A DNA stretch of 64,000 bases from assembly GCF_016767715.1 (NCBI RefSeq), contig NZ_CP050145.1, positions 1,674,001-1,738,000 on the forward strand, read 5' to 3'. This document shows positions 20,273 to 29,056 of the stretch, in pieces (the first letter of the stretch is position 1; the number at the start of each line of letters is the position of its first letter). This stretch comes from Mycobacteroides chelonae (GTDB taxonomy: Bacteria; Actinomycetota; Actinomycetes; Mycobacteriales; Mycobacteriaceae). The position numbers and the translations under genes are program-made. The notes beneath the pieces were generated by a model, which saw nothing but the letters and a program-made list of their open reading frames with translations, was not told the DNA's origin and did no database searches.

Positions 20273-21139
20273 TCAGGCTCCTTTGAGCGACAGCTCGATC
20301 CTGGCGGCCGACGGCGCGCAGTTCCCGGCGCCCGACCGCAGGGTCGCAAGTGCACCGGCGACATTGGCCCGGCGCAGTGCCGTCTCGGCTCCGTGCGGCC
20401 ACCAGGCCGCCAGCACACCGGCGAACACATCGCCGGCGCCGGTAGTGTCCAGGGGGCGCACCGGATACGACGGAACCGTGATCTCACCCTGAGGGCTGCG
20501 GTAGCGCGATCCCTCGTCGCCCAGCGTGGTCACCAGGTGCCGCGACGGGTACAGCCAGGATTTGGCCTCGGTCTCGTTGACGACGACCACGCTCGCGCGA
20601 AAGGCCAGCTCGGCCAGGTCCGGTGAGCGCACGGGGGCTGGCGAGGCGTTGAGTACGAATTGCTTTCCGGCCTCGGCGGCCCACCGCGCCGCGGTCAGCG
20701 CGACCTGCACCGGGATCTCCAGCTGGCACAGCAACACATCGTGCGAACAGATGATGTCCTTGTGCAGCTTCTCGTCCAAGGTGAACGCGCTGTTGGCGCC
20801 GGGGGCCACCACGATGCTGTTCTCGCCGGAGTCCTCCACGGTGATGGCGGCCATTCCGCTGGGCCCGTCGACTTCGACGAGCCCGTCGAGGCCAATGTTG
20901 TTGTCTGCCAGGTGAGATCGCAGCATCGGTGCGGCACCGTCAGAGCCCACTGCGCCGATGAACTGCACCGAGGCGCCCGCGCGAGCCGCGGCAACGGCTT
21001 GATTGGCGCCCTTACCGCCCGGAGCGGGCAAGGCCGACGTCGCCAGCACCGTCGCGCCCGGGGCGGGCAGCTCCTCCACCCGCAACGTCAAATCCATGTT
21101 GACGCTGCCGAGGACACATACCGTGGCTAACTCAGTCAC
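20273..21139 (-). CDS. rbsK: Ribokinase (PfkB family)
   Basis: A 288-aa sugar kinase that phosphorylates ribose at O5. N-terminal GSVNMDLTLRV and APGGKGANQAVAAARAG contact the sugar. The C-terminal PLDTTGAGDVFAG holds the catalytic Asp and anion hole. Synteny with Rv2436 supports rbsK. No ribose transporter is nearby. It is read divergently from proA across a 56-bp gap. Confidence 0.88.
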   Translation of the reverse strand: MTELATVCVLGSVNMDLTLRVEELPAPGATVLATSALPAPGGKGANQAVAAARAGASVQFIGAVGSDGAAPMLRSHLADNNIGLDGLVEVDGPSGMAAITVEDSGENSIVVAPGANSAFTLDEKLHKDIICSHDVLLCQLEIPVQVALTAARWAAEAGKQFVLNASPAPVRSPDLAELAFRASVVVVNETEAKSWLYPSRHLVTTLGDEGSRYRSPQGEITVPSYPVRPLDTTGAGDVFAGVLAAWWPHGAETALRRANVAGALATLRSGAGNCAPSAARIELSLKGA

Positions 21140-21195
21140 CCGACTAGGCTAGTCCTGGCGCAGCTACATTTCGGGCACCCGGATACCCTGACACG

Positions 21196-22500
21196 ATGAG
21201 CGTTTCAACCAACGAGTTGGCCGCACCCACGGCGGACGTCTCCGGCGTCGCCACGGATCTGCGCGCGGACGTTCATGATGCCGCCCGGCGGGCACGGGTC
21301 GCGGCCCGCGACCTGGCCAGGCTGACCGCCGATACGAAGAATTCCGCACTGCTGGCGGCGGCCGACGCGATCGTGGGCGCCACCGCCTCGATCATCGCGG
21401 CCAATGCCGATGACCTGCGGCGCGCACGCGATGCCGGTATCGGTGAGGCCATGCTTGATCGGCTCGCGCTGGACGATCGCCGGATCGTCGGTATTGCCGA
21501 GGGACTGCGTCAGGTCGCGGGCCTGCCGGACCCCGTCGGCGAGGTGCTGCGGGGCTCCACCCGGCCCAATGGATTGCGGCTGCGTCAGGTCAGAGTGCCG
21601 CTCGGGGTGGTCGGCATGGTCTACGAAGGGCGCCCGAACGTCACGGTCGACGCATTCGGCTTGACGCTCAAGTCGGGCAACGCGGTGCTGCTGCGTGGCA
21701 GCTCCTCGGCCGCAACCTCCAATACCGAACTCGTGCGGGTGCTGCGTGAATCGCTGATCGCCAGTGGGCTGCCCGCCGATACCGTGCAGCTGCTCGACAG
21801 CCGGGACCGGGCGACGGTGACCCACCTCATCCAGGCCCGCGGCCTTGTCGACGTGGTGATTCCGCGCGGCGGAGCGGGTCTCATCGATGCCGTGGTCCGT
21901 GACGCGCAGGTGCCCACCATCGAAACCGGGGTCGGCAACTGCCACGTGTACGTGCATGCCGATGCCGATCTCGACCTGGCCGAGCGCATCCTGTTGAACT
22001 CCAAGACCCGTCGGCCCAGCGTGTGCAACGCCGCGGAGACGCTTCTGATCGACCGGACCATCGCCGAGGTCGCGGTGCCGCGACTGGTCGGCGCACTGCA
22101 GGCCGCCGGGGTCACGGTTCACGCCGATCTTGCGGTACCGGGTGTCGTTCCGGTGACGGCGGAGGACTTCGACACCGAATACCTGTCCCTGGATATCGCG
22201 GCCGCCGTCGTCGATGACCTTGACGCTGCGATCCGTCACATCGAGCGGCATTCCAGCGGCCACACAGATGCCATCGTCACCGCGAATCTTGGTGCGGCCC
22301 AGGAGTTCACCGACCGTGTCGATAGCGCGGCCGTGATGGTCAACGCCTCCACCGCGTTCACCGATGGCGAGCAGTTCGGGTTCGGTGCCGAGATCGGCAT
22401 CTCCACCCAGAAGTTGCATGCCCGTGGCCCCATGGGGCTGCCCGAACTGACCACCACCAAGTGGATCGTCCTCGGAGACGGTCAGATCCGCCCCGCCTAA
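21196..22500 (+). CDS. proA: Gamma-glutamyl phosphate reductase
   Basis: Second proline-synthesis enzyme (434 aa): reduces glutamyl 5-phosphate with NADPH to glutamate semialdehyde. An aldehyde-dehydrogenase-fold protein with [20 protein letters not shown], the catalytic Cys277 in [13 protein letters not shown], and the C-terminal [13 protein letters not shown]. The length is standard. Confidence 0.96.
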   Translation: MSVSTNELAAPTADVSGVATDLRADVHDAARRARVAARDLARLTADTKNSALLAAADAIVGATASIIAANADDLRRARDAGIGEAMLDRLALDDRRIVGIAEGLRQVAGLPDPVGEVLRGSTRPNGLRLRQVRVPLGVVGMVYEGRPNVTVDAFGLTLKSGNAVLLRGSSSAATSNTELVRVLRESLIASGLPADTVQLLDSRDRATVTHLIQARGLVDVVIPRGGAGLIDAVVRDAQVPTIETGVGNCHVYVHADADLDLAERILLNSKTRRPSVCNAAETLLIDRTIAEVAVPRLVGALQAAGVTVHADLAVPGVVPVTAEDFDTEYLSLDIAAAVVDDLDAAIRHIERHSSGHTDAIVTANLGAAQEFTDRVDSAAVMVNASTAFTDGEQFGFGAEIGISTQKLHARGPMGLPELTTTKWIVLGDGQIRPA

Positions 22501-22514
22501 CACCTGGAGTACGA

Positions 22515-23387
22515 GTGGACCGAACGCAGACCGCGCCGATGTTCAGCAGCATCGACGACGTGACCGCCCGGCTGGCCGAGACCGGATACCTTGCCGACAC
22601 TGCCACGGCGACAGCGGTATTCCTTGCCGACCGGCTCGGCAAGCCCCTCCTGGTGGAGGGCCCCGCGGGTGTCGGCAAGACCGAATTGGCCAGGGCGGTG
22701 GCACAAACCACCGGCTCGGGTCTGGTACGTCTGCAGTGCTACGAGGGTGTCGACGAGGCACGTGCCCTGTACGAGTGGAACCACGCCAAGCAGATTCTGC
22801 GTATCCAGGCCGGATCCGGTGACTGGGATGAGACCAAGACCGATGTCTTCGCCGAGGAGTTCCTGCTTTCACGGCCGCTGTTGACGGCGATCCGCCGCGA
22901 GGATCCGACGGTTCTGCTCATCGACGAGACCGACAAGGCCGATATCGAAGTCGAGGGCCTGCTCTTGGAGGTGCTCAGCGACTTCGCCGTCACGGTTCCC
23001 GAACTGGGCACCATCAAGGCCAGCAGGCAGCCCTTCGTGCTGCTGACCTCCAACGCCACCCGCGAGCTTTCCGAGGCCCTCAAGCGGCGCTGCTTGTTCC
23101 TGCATATCGACTTTCCCGATGCCGAACTGGAGCGGCGCATCCTGCTCAAGAGGGTGCCCGAGCTGCCGGCCGCGCTGGCCGAGGAGCTGGTGCGCATCAT
23201 CGGTGTGCTGCGCAACATGCAGCTCAAGAAGGTCCCCTCGGTGGCCGAGACCATCGACTGGGGGCGCACCATCTTGGCGCTCGGCCTGGACACCCTCGAC
23301 GACGCCGTCATCGCGTCGACGCTCGGTGTGATTCTCAAACATCACTCCGACCAGCAGCGGGCCGCGGGAGAGCTGAGGCTGAACTGA
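22515..23387 (+). CDS. MoxR-type AAA+ ATPase
   Basis: A 290-aa AAA+ protein with Walker A GPAGVGKT (residues 49-56), Walker B VLLIDETDKAD and sensor-like LTSNATRELSEAL. MoxR ATPases act with VWA-domain proteins as metal- or complex-insertion chaperones. Here the VWA partner follows after a 10-codon mini-ORF, the arrangement also found at Rv2426c-Rv2425c and next to CoxE-type genes. GTG 22515 follows cctggag; the earlier in-frame ATG lies within proA. Confidence 0.9.
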   Translation: MDRTQTAPMFSSIDDVTARLAETGYLADTATATAVFLADRLGKPLLVEGPAGVGKTELARAVAQTTGSGLVRLQCYEGVDEARALYEWNHAKQILRIQAGSGDWDETKTDVFAEEFLLSRPLLTAIRREDPTVLLIDETDKADIEVEGLLLEVLSDFAVTVPELGTIKASRQPFVLLTSNATRELSEALKRRCLFLHIDFPDAELERRILLKRVPELPAALAEELVRIIGVLRNMQLKKVPSVAETIDWGRTILALGLDTLDDAVIASTLGVILKHHSDQQRAAGELRLN

Positions 23388-23419
23388 TGAGCGCTCGAGC
23401 GAAGAAGAGACGGCACTAA
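23387..23419 (+). CDS. Possible 10-codon bridging mini-ORF
   Basis: Reads MSARAKKRRH and stops. Its ATG overlaps the MoxR stop (TGATG) and its TAA overlaps the ATG of the VWA gene (TAATG), so a ribosome could terminate and restart at both points. It may simply serve to couple translation; no evidence that the basic peptide has a function. Confidence 0.3.
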   Translation: MSARAKKRRH

Positions 23420-24831
23420 TGCCCGCGCGTAAGCCCGCGAAGGTGGTGCTGCCCCTGGCGCCGCACGGTCTGCCGGGGCATCTGGTGGGTTTCGTGGAAG
23501 CGTTACGCGAACAAGGCATCTCGGTGGGTCCGTCGGAGACGGTGGACGCGGGCCGAGTCATGACGGTGCTGGGGCTGCAGAGCCGCACGGAACTGCGCGA
23601 AGGGCTGGCATGTGCGGTGCTGCGCCGCGCCGATCACCGGCCCACATTCGATGTGTTGTTCGACCTGTGGTTCCCGCCCGCGCTCGGTGCCCGTTTCGTC
23701 GAGGTCGACGACGACAGCGTTGATATTCAGGACATCGATCAGGTGCGTGATCAGCTCGTGGACCTGTTGGCCTCCGATGCCGGCGACCTGCCACTGAATT
23801 CGTTGATCGCGCAGATCGTGGAGGCCTACGGCAAGTACAACTCCACCCGGGGAACGTCGTACTCGGCGTACCAGGCCATGAAGTCGCTGTCCCTGGACCA
23901 GATCGAGGCCAAGCTGCTGCTGGGCCTGCTCGGCAGTGGCGACGATGCATCACCCTCGGATGAAGCCGTCGCGAAAGCGATTGCCAAACAACGTATCTCG
24001 AAGGTGCGTCAGCTCGTCGAGGCGGAGACCAAGCGTCGCACCGCCGAACAGCTGGGGCGCGAGCGCGTGACCGCATACGGGGTGCCGCAACTGGCCGAGA
24101 ACGTGGAGTTCCTGCGTGCTTCGGGGGAGCAGCTGCGCAACATGCGCCGAGTGGTGCACCCGTTGGCACGGATGCTGGCCAGCCGGCTGGCGGCACGGCG
24201 CCGGCGTGCGCACACCGGTCAGATCGATCTGCGTCGCACGCTGCGTAAGTCCATGTCCACCGGCGGTGTGCCCATCGATGTCGTGCAGAAGAAGCCACGC
24301 CCGGCGCGGCCCGAGCTGGTAGTGCTGTGCGATGTGTCCGGGTCGGTGGCAGGGTTTTCGCATTTCACGCTGCTTCTTGTGCACGCATTGCGTCAGCAGT
24401 TCTCGCGGGTGCGCGTCTTCGCGTTCATCGACACCACCGACGAGGTGACCCACCTGTTCACGCCCGATACCGACCTGGCCGAGGCCATTGTGCGGATCAC
24501 CCGGGAGGCCCAGGTGTTCACCGGCGACGGGCATAGCGACTATGGGCACGCGTTCAAGACGTTTGTCGAGAAGTTCCCGACGGTCCTTTCCCCGCGCAGT
24601 GCGTTGCTCATCCTGGGGGACGCACGCACCAACTACCGCAATCCGGCCGTCGAGGTGCTCTCGACGATGGTTTCTTCCAGCCGGCACGCCCATTGGCTCA
24701 ACCCCGAGCCCAAGAACCACTGGGGAACCGGTGATTCGGCCGCCACGCGGTACCAGGACGCCATCGCCATGCACGAATGCCGATCGGCCAAGCAGCTGGC
24801 CACGGTGATCGACAACCTGCTGCCGGTCTAG
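23419..24831 (+). CDS. VWA-domain (CoxE-like) protein
   Basis: A 470-aa cytosolic protein. The C-terminal half is a von Willebrand factor A domain with the MIDAS motif [13 protein letters not shown] near residue 305, plus [11 protein letters not shown] and a LGDARTNY segment. The N-terminal half is helical and conserved with CoxE-like proteins. Partner of the upstream MoxR ATPase in a presumed chaperone pair with unknown client. Confidence 0.88.
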   Translation: MPARKPAKVVLPLAPHGLPGHLVGFVEALREQGISVGPSETVDAGRVMTVLGLQSRTELREGLACAVLRRADHRPTFDVLFDLWFPPALGARFVEVDDDSVDIQDIDQVRDQLVDLLASDAGDLPLNSLIAQIVEAYGKYNSTRGTSYSAYQAMKSLSLDQIEAKLLLGLLGSGDDASPSDEAVAKAIAKQRISKVRQLVEAETKRRTAEQLGRERVTAYGVPQLAENVEFLRASGEQLRNMRRVVHPLARMLASRLAARRRRAHTGQIDLRRTLRKSMSTGGVPIDVVQKKPRPARPELVVLCDVSGSVAGFSHFTLLLVHALRQQFSRVRVFAFIDTTDEVTHLFTPDTDLAEAIVRITREAQVFTGDGHSDYGHAFKTFVEKFPTVLSPRSALLILGDARTNYRNPAVEVLSTMVSSSRHAHWLNPEPKNHWGTGDSAATRYQDAIAMHECRSAKQLATVIDNLLPV

Positions 24832-24863
24832 CTCCGGTCGTTGGTCCAGTAAGCTGGCAATTC

Positions 24864-25532
24864 GTGCAATCTGACCCCGACGTTCCTGGCGCAAGCGGCT
24901 CAGTGCAGCGGCGCCGGCTCGGGGTGATGGGCGGGACATTCGATCCCATCCACAATGGTCACTTGGTTGCCGCCAGCGAGGTCGCCGACCGATTCGAGCT
25001 CGACGAGGTCATCTTCGTGCCGACGGGTCAGCCGTGGCAGAAGCAGGGGCGCAAGGTCAGCGCCGCCGAGCACCGGTATCTGATGACCGTTATCGCCACG
25101 GCGTCGAATCCGCGGTTCACCGTCAGCCGGGCCGATATCGACCGGGGCGGCGCGACCTACACCGTCGATACGCTCGTCGATCTGCGTGACGCGCATCCCG
25201 ATGCGGACCTGTACTTCATCACCGGTGCGGATGCGTTGGCATCGATCCTGTCGTGGGAGAACTGGGAGCAGCTGTTCACCTTGGCCAAGTTCATCGGGGT
25301 CAGTCGGCCAGGGTACGAACTGAGCTCCGATCACATCGCCCATGCCGAGCTGCCGCCCGACGGGCTCTCGCTCGTCGAGGTGCCCGCGCTCGCCATTTCG
25401 TCGACCGACTGCAGAATCCGGGCTGGGCAGGCTCGCCCGATCTGGTACCTGGTGCCCGACGGCGTGGTGCAGTACGTCGCCAAACATCGCCTTTACGGCG
25501 GAAACAAGGAAGATCGAGGAGTCCACGCATGA
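24864..25532 (+). CDS. nadD: Nicotinate-nucleotide adenylyltransferase
   Basis: Adenylates nicotinate mononucleotide in NAD synthesis. The nucleotidyltransferase motif [11 protein letters not shown] starts at residue 23 of this 222-aa reading; the C-terminal [11 protein letters not shown] motif replaces the classical ISSTxxR. GTG 24903 would give 209 aa, beginning at the [12 protein letters not shown] segment, close to the length usual in mycobacteria; the sequence does not decide between the starts. The stop overlaps rsfS by 4 bases, forming a tight nadD-rsfS-gpgP-octT unit. Confidence 0.93.
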   Translation: MQSDPDVPGASGSVQRRRLGVMGGTFDPIHNGHLVAASEVADRFELDEVIFVPTGQPWQKQGRKVSAAEHRYLMTVIATASNPRFTVSRADIDRGGATYTVDTLVDLRDAHPDADLYFITGADALASILSWENWEQLFTLAKFIGVSRPGYELSSDHIAHAELPPDGLSLVEVPALAISSTDCRIRAGQARPIWYLVPDGVVQYVAKHRLYGGNKEDRGVHA

Positions 25533-25942
25533 CCGCCGCAACAGACGCCGTTGAGCTGGCGACGCTGGCCGCACAGGCCGCCGCCTCCAAGCTCGCCACC
25601 GACGTCGTCGTCATAGACGTCTCCGAACAGTTGGTCATCACCGACTGTTTCGTCATCGCATCCGCCTCCAACGAGCGTCAGGTGAACGCGATCGTCGACC
25701 AGGTCGAGGAGGTGCTGCGTCGGGCCGGACAGAAGCCGGTGCGCCGCGAAGGTGGCCGCGAGGGGCGCTGGACACTTCTGGACTATGTGGACGTGGTGGT
25801 GCATGTCCAGCATGAAGACGAACGTAATTACTATGCACTGGAACGGCTTTGGCGTGACTGCCCGACCATTGCGGTGGACCTGGACGCGTTGCCGGCGGAT
25901 CTTTCCGTCGATGGCGACGCCGATGCGGAGGACGGCGCATGA
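25529..25942 (+). CDS. rsfS: Ribosomal silencing factor RsfS
   Basis: A 137-aa protein that binds L14 on the 50S subunit and blocks joining with 30S under nutrient limitation. The core [19 protein letters not shown] and [15 protein letters not shown] match the RsfS/DUF143 family. The C-terminal acidic tail ([10 protein letters not shown]) is a mycobacterial-type extension. ATG 25529 overlaps nadD and follows gatcgaggag; the stop overlaps gpgP. Confidence 0.93.
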   Translation: MTAATDAVELATLAAQAAASKLATDVVVIDVSEQLVITDCFVIASASNERQVNAIVDQVEEVLRRAGQKPVRREGGREGRWTLLDYVDVVVHVQHEDERNYYALERLWRDCPTIAVDLDALPADLSVDGDADAEDGA

Positions 25943-26604
25943 TCCGCCGGTTGGTGTTACTGCGGCACGGGCAAACGACCTTCAACGCCGATAGCCGAAT
26001 GCAGGGGCAGCTGGATACCGGGCTGTCGGATCTGGGCCGGGCGCAGGCAGTGGCTGCGGCCGAGGTGCTGGCCAAGAGGCTCCCGCTGGTGATTGTGTCC
26101 TCGGATCTGCAGCGGGCGTACGACACCGCGACTGCCCTCGCGGACCGCTGCCATGTGGGGGTATCCGTCGATGAGCGGCTGCGCGAAACACATCTCGGCG
26201 ATTGGCAGGGCCTGACCCATCACGAGGTCGACGCCATTGCCCCCGGTGCCCGGGCCGAGTGGCGCGATGACGCGACGCTGGCTCCGCACGGCGGCGAGAG
26301 CCGCATCGATGTGGCCAATCGCAGCGTACCCCTGGTCGCCGAACTTGTTGAGTCGGTGACGGAATGGGGAACAGACGAGCGCGATCACCCGGTGGTTCTT
26401 GTCGCTCACGGTGGTCTGATCGCTGCGCTGACCGCCGCACTGCTGCGGCTGGACGTCAGCAATTGGCCGGTGCTCGGCGGGATGGGCAATGCGAGCTGGG
26501 TTCAGCTGGGCGGACATTCGGCCGACGGCGCCGGATTCGAGGACATCCGGTGGCGCCTGGATGTGTGGAACGCCTCGGCGCAGGTGACCAATGACGTCCT
26601 CTGA
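25939..26604 (+). CDS. gpgP: Glucosyl-3-phosphoglycerate phosphatase
   Basis: A 221-aa histidine-phosphatase-family enzyme. The LLRHGQT motif contains the phospho-accepting His10; [12 protein letters not shown] and the second catalytic His in VLVAHGG are present. The position between rsfS and the octT-like gene matches Rv2419c, shown to remove phosphate from glucosyl-3-phosphoglycerate in methylglucose lipopolysaccharide (MGLP) synthesis. Without that context it would be called only a phosphoglycerate-mutase-like phosphatase. Confidence 0.85.
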   Translation: MIRRLVLLRHGQTTFNADSRMQGQLDTGLSDLGRAQAVAAAEVLAKRLPLVIVSSDLQRAYDTATALADRCHVGVSVDERLRETHLGDWQGLTHHEVDAIAPGARAEWRDDATLAPHGGESRIDVANRSVPLVAELVESVTEWGTDERDHPVVLVAHGGLIAALTAALLRLDVSNWPVLGGMGNASWVQLGGHSADGAGFEDIRWRLDVWNASAQVTNDVL

Positions 26605-27334
26605 GGAAGGTGCAGGGCGTAAGAAGCTACTGATCTTCGCGGACTCGTTGTCCTATTACGGGCCCACCGGGGGCCTACCCGCGGATGACCCCAGAATTTG
26701 GCCCAATATCGTTGGGCGGTATCTCGATTGGGATGTCGAACTGATCGCGCGCATCGGCTGGACCTGCCGGGACGTGTGGTGGGCGGCCATCCAGGACCCA
26801 CGCGCGTGGGCGGCGGTCCCGCATGCCGGGGCCGTCATCTTTGCGACCAGCGGCATGGATTCCCTGCCCTCCCCGCTCCCGACGGCGCTGCGCGAGTCGA
26901 TCAGACTGATCCGTCCACCGCGGCTGCGGAGCTGGGTCCGTGACGGTTATGGCTGGTTGCAGCCGCGGCTTTCACCGATCGCGCGGGTGGCGCTGCCACC
27001 CAAGCTCACCGTGGAGTATCTCGAAAAGACCCGTGGTGCACTCGATTTTAATCGCCCCGGGCTGCCCATGATCGCCTCGCTGCCATCGGTGCACATCGCC
27101 GAGTCGTACGGTCGTGTGCACTCCGGCAGGGAAGCCACCGCGACCGCGATCCAGACCTGGGCGGCCGAACACGAGCTGCCCGTGGTGGACCTCAAGGAGG
27201 CCGTCGGCGAGGAGATCTTCTCAGGCCGGGGAAACCCGGACGGGATCCACTGGAACTTTGTCGCACATGAGCGCGTTGCCGAATTGATGATCAACGCATT
27301 ACGGAGTGTGCTGCCCGAGCTTGGGGTTCGGTGA
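26591..27334 (+). CDS. octT: Octanoyltransferase of MGLP synthesis (OctT-like, SGNH fold)
   Basis: A 247-aa SGNH-hydrolase-type protein. The nucleophile block is [10 protein letters not shown] (Ser19) and the C-terminal catalytic pair lies in NPDGIHWN. Its Rv2418c orthologue was identified as the enzyme that octanoylates diglucosylglycerate, the step after GpgP. The start overlaps gpgP by 14 bases, consistent with a coupled pathway pair. The assignment depends on synteny and the family fold. Confidence 0.8.
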   Translation: MTSSEEGAGRKKLLIFADSLSYYGPTGGLPADDPRIWPNIVGRYLDWDVELIARIGWTCRDVWWAAIQDPRAWAAVPHAGAVIFATSGMDSLPSPLPTALRESIRLIRPPRLRSWVRDGYGWLQPRLSPIARVALPPKLTVEYLEKTRGALDFNRPGLPMIASLPSVHIAESYGRVHSGREATATAIQTWAAEHELPVVDLKEAVGEEIFSGRGNPDGIHWNFVAHERVAELMINALRSVLPELGVR

Positions 27335-27337
27335 CCC

Positions 27338-28174
27338 ATGCCGGTCGTGGTGGTGACGGATTCAGGGGCGCGACTGCAGCCGCAAGATGCCGGCATGCTG
27401 GGTATTCGGCTAGTGCCGTTGCACGTGTTGACCGGTGAGCAGGATCTGCGCGACGGTGTGGATCCGATCCCCGCCTCGGTGTACGAGAAGGGCCGTGCCA
27501 CCACCGCTGGCGCCTCGCCCGCCGAGCTCAGCGAGGTGTATCGGCAGGCCTTGATCGACAGCGGCGGTGACGGCGTCGTCGCGGTCCATCTGTCCGGCAG
27601 ACTGTCCAGCACATTCGAGGCTGCCGAACATGCCGCCCGTGAGTACGGCGATCGCGTGCATGTCGTTGATTCGCGGTCGGCCGCGATGGGCAGTGGTTTC
27701 GTCGCGCTGGCCGCGGCGCGGGCCGCGGCGGCCGGTGCCGATCTGAGTGCGGCATACCAGGCGGCACGGGATGCGGTCGGGCGCAGTCGATGCGTCATGG
27801 TGGTGCACAAGCTGGATCATCTGCGGCGTAGCGGGCGTATCAGCGCCACCTCGTCGTGGTTGGGCACCGCGCTGGCGCTCAAGCCGGTGCTGCAGATCGA
27901 CGATGACGGCAAGCTGGTGCTGGCGCAGCGTGTTCGCACCGCCACCAAGGCGATCGGGGCGATGGTCGACAACATCGTCGAGTTCGTGGGGGAGCGCCGT
28001 GTCTCGGTGACGATCCACCATGTCGACAACACCGAAACCGCGGAGAAGGTCAACGAGCTGGTGTGCTCGCGATTGCTCACCGCTCATGATCCGGTGATCT
28101 CGGAGATGGGGCCGGTGCTGGCGGTGCATGTGGGCCCTGGTGCCGTCGGGGTGTGCGCCGAACCTGTGGATTGA
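27338..28174 (+). CDS. DegV-family fatty-acid-binding protein
   Basis: A 278-aa DegV protein. Proteins of this family bind fatty acids, and in Firmicutes the FakB members present them to the kinase FakA. Motifs: VVVTDSGA at the N terminus, VHLSGRLSSTFEAAE, and RVHVVDSRSAAMG. No fakA is visible here. It follows octT by 3 bases, so a link to acylated-saccharide synthesis is possible but unproven. Confidence 0.87.
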   Translation: MPVVVVTDSGARLQPQDAGMLGIRLVPLHVLTGEQDLRDGVDPIPASVYEKGRATTAGASPAELSEVYRQALIDSGGDGVVAVHLSGRLSSTFEAAEHAAREYGDRVHVVDSRSAAMGSGFVALAAARAAAAGADLSAAYQAARDAVGRSRCVMVVHKLDHLRRSGRISATSSWLGTALALKPVLQIDDDGKLVLAQRVRTATKAIGAMVDNIVEFVGERRVSVTIHHVDNTETAEKVNELVCSRLLTAHDPVISEMGPVLAVHVGPGAVGVCAEPVD

Positions 28175-28210
28175 CGCCGTCCGGTTTCCACAGTTCCGTA
28201 TTCATCCACA
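28165..28210. promoter_or_regulatory. Cluster of three DnaA-box-like sites
   Basis: Three TCCACA cores lie in 46 bp around the end of degV and the gap before comEA: tgtgga (28165-28170, reverse), tccaca (28187-28192) and tccaca (28205-28210, in ttcatccacag). The last is one base from the mycobacterial-type DnaA box. They could bind DnaA upstream of comEA; chance clustering is not excluded. Confidence 0.35.
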
Positions 28211-28261
28211 GATCACGCGTCGTCCCTGGCCGGATGCATGGGCGCTTTCTAGCGTCGAGAT

Positions 28262-29056
28262 ATGGATTCCGAGCTGCTGCACCGACGCCTCGCACCGCCC
28301 GGGCGCGAGCCCGATGAGGATGACGACGACGTGGGGGCGGCGACAGGTGCGGAACCGGATTCCGCGTTGCGTTGGCTTCCGGATTCACTGACGACAGACG
28401 GTGCGCGGAGTTGGCTGGAGTCCGTCCGTACCGACCCTGGTCGTGCCGGGGTCGTCGCCCTGGGCGCGATCGGCGTGCTGGCAGTGCTGGTCACCGTCTT
28501 CACCGTGATGCGTCAGCCGCCGCCTCCGGTGAGTGCACATCTGCCTCCGGTGCAACCGGTTTCATCGAGTTCTGTGTCGGCACCTAGTTCGTTGGTCATC
28601 AGTGTGGCCGGTTTGGTGACAAGACCGGGCCTGGTCACGTTGACCAGCGGCGCACGGGTCGCCGACGCGGTGACGGCGGCCGGCGGGGCGGCCAACGGCG
28701 CCGATATCGTGACGCTGAACATGGCTCGGCCGGTTGCCGATGGCGACCAGATAGTGGTCGGCCTGGCCCCGGCAGCAGGTCAGCCCGCGGGGATGGCGAG
28801 TTCCATCATCGCCGCCGGGCAATCGCCATCTGCCGGTAGCGCAGCCAGCGGGGCGGCACCGCCGGGGCGGGTAAACCTCAACACGGCAACGGAATCCGAG
28901 CTGGATGAGTTGCCCGGCGTGGGGCCGGTCATGGCGGCGTCGATTGTGCGGTGGCGATCCGAGCATGGCAAGTTCACCAGCATCGACCAGCTCTCGGAAG
29001 TAGACGGGATAGGCCCCTCGCGTCTGGACAAGCTGCGCGCCCTCGTCGTGCTGTGA
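28262..29056 (+). CDS. comEA: ComEA-like DNA-binding membrane protein
   Basis: A 264-aa protein with a cytoplasmic N terminus, one TM near 62-82, an SLBB-like domain (VISVAGLVTRPGLVTL), an Ala/Ser/Pro linker and a C-terminal helix-hairpin-helix domain (RVNLNTATESELDELPGVGP). ComEA proteins bind transforming DNA outside the membrane and pass it to ComEC. Natural competence is not generally established in mycobacteria. The stop overlaps the comEC start (GTGA). Confidence 0.87.
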   Translation: MDSELLHRRLAPPGREPDEDDDDVGAATGAEPDSALRWLPDSLTTDGARSWLESVRTDPGRAGVVALGAIGVLAVLVTVFTVMRQPPPPVSAHLPPVQPVSSSSVSAPSSLVISVAGLVTRPGLVTLTSGARVADAVTAAGGAANGADIVTLNMARPVADGDQIVVGLAPAAGQPAGMASSIIAAGQSPSAGSAASGAAPPGRVNLNTATESELDELPGVGPVMAASIVRWRSEHGKFTSIDQLSEVDGIGPSRLDKLRALVVL

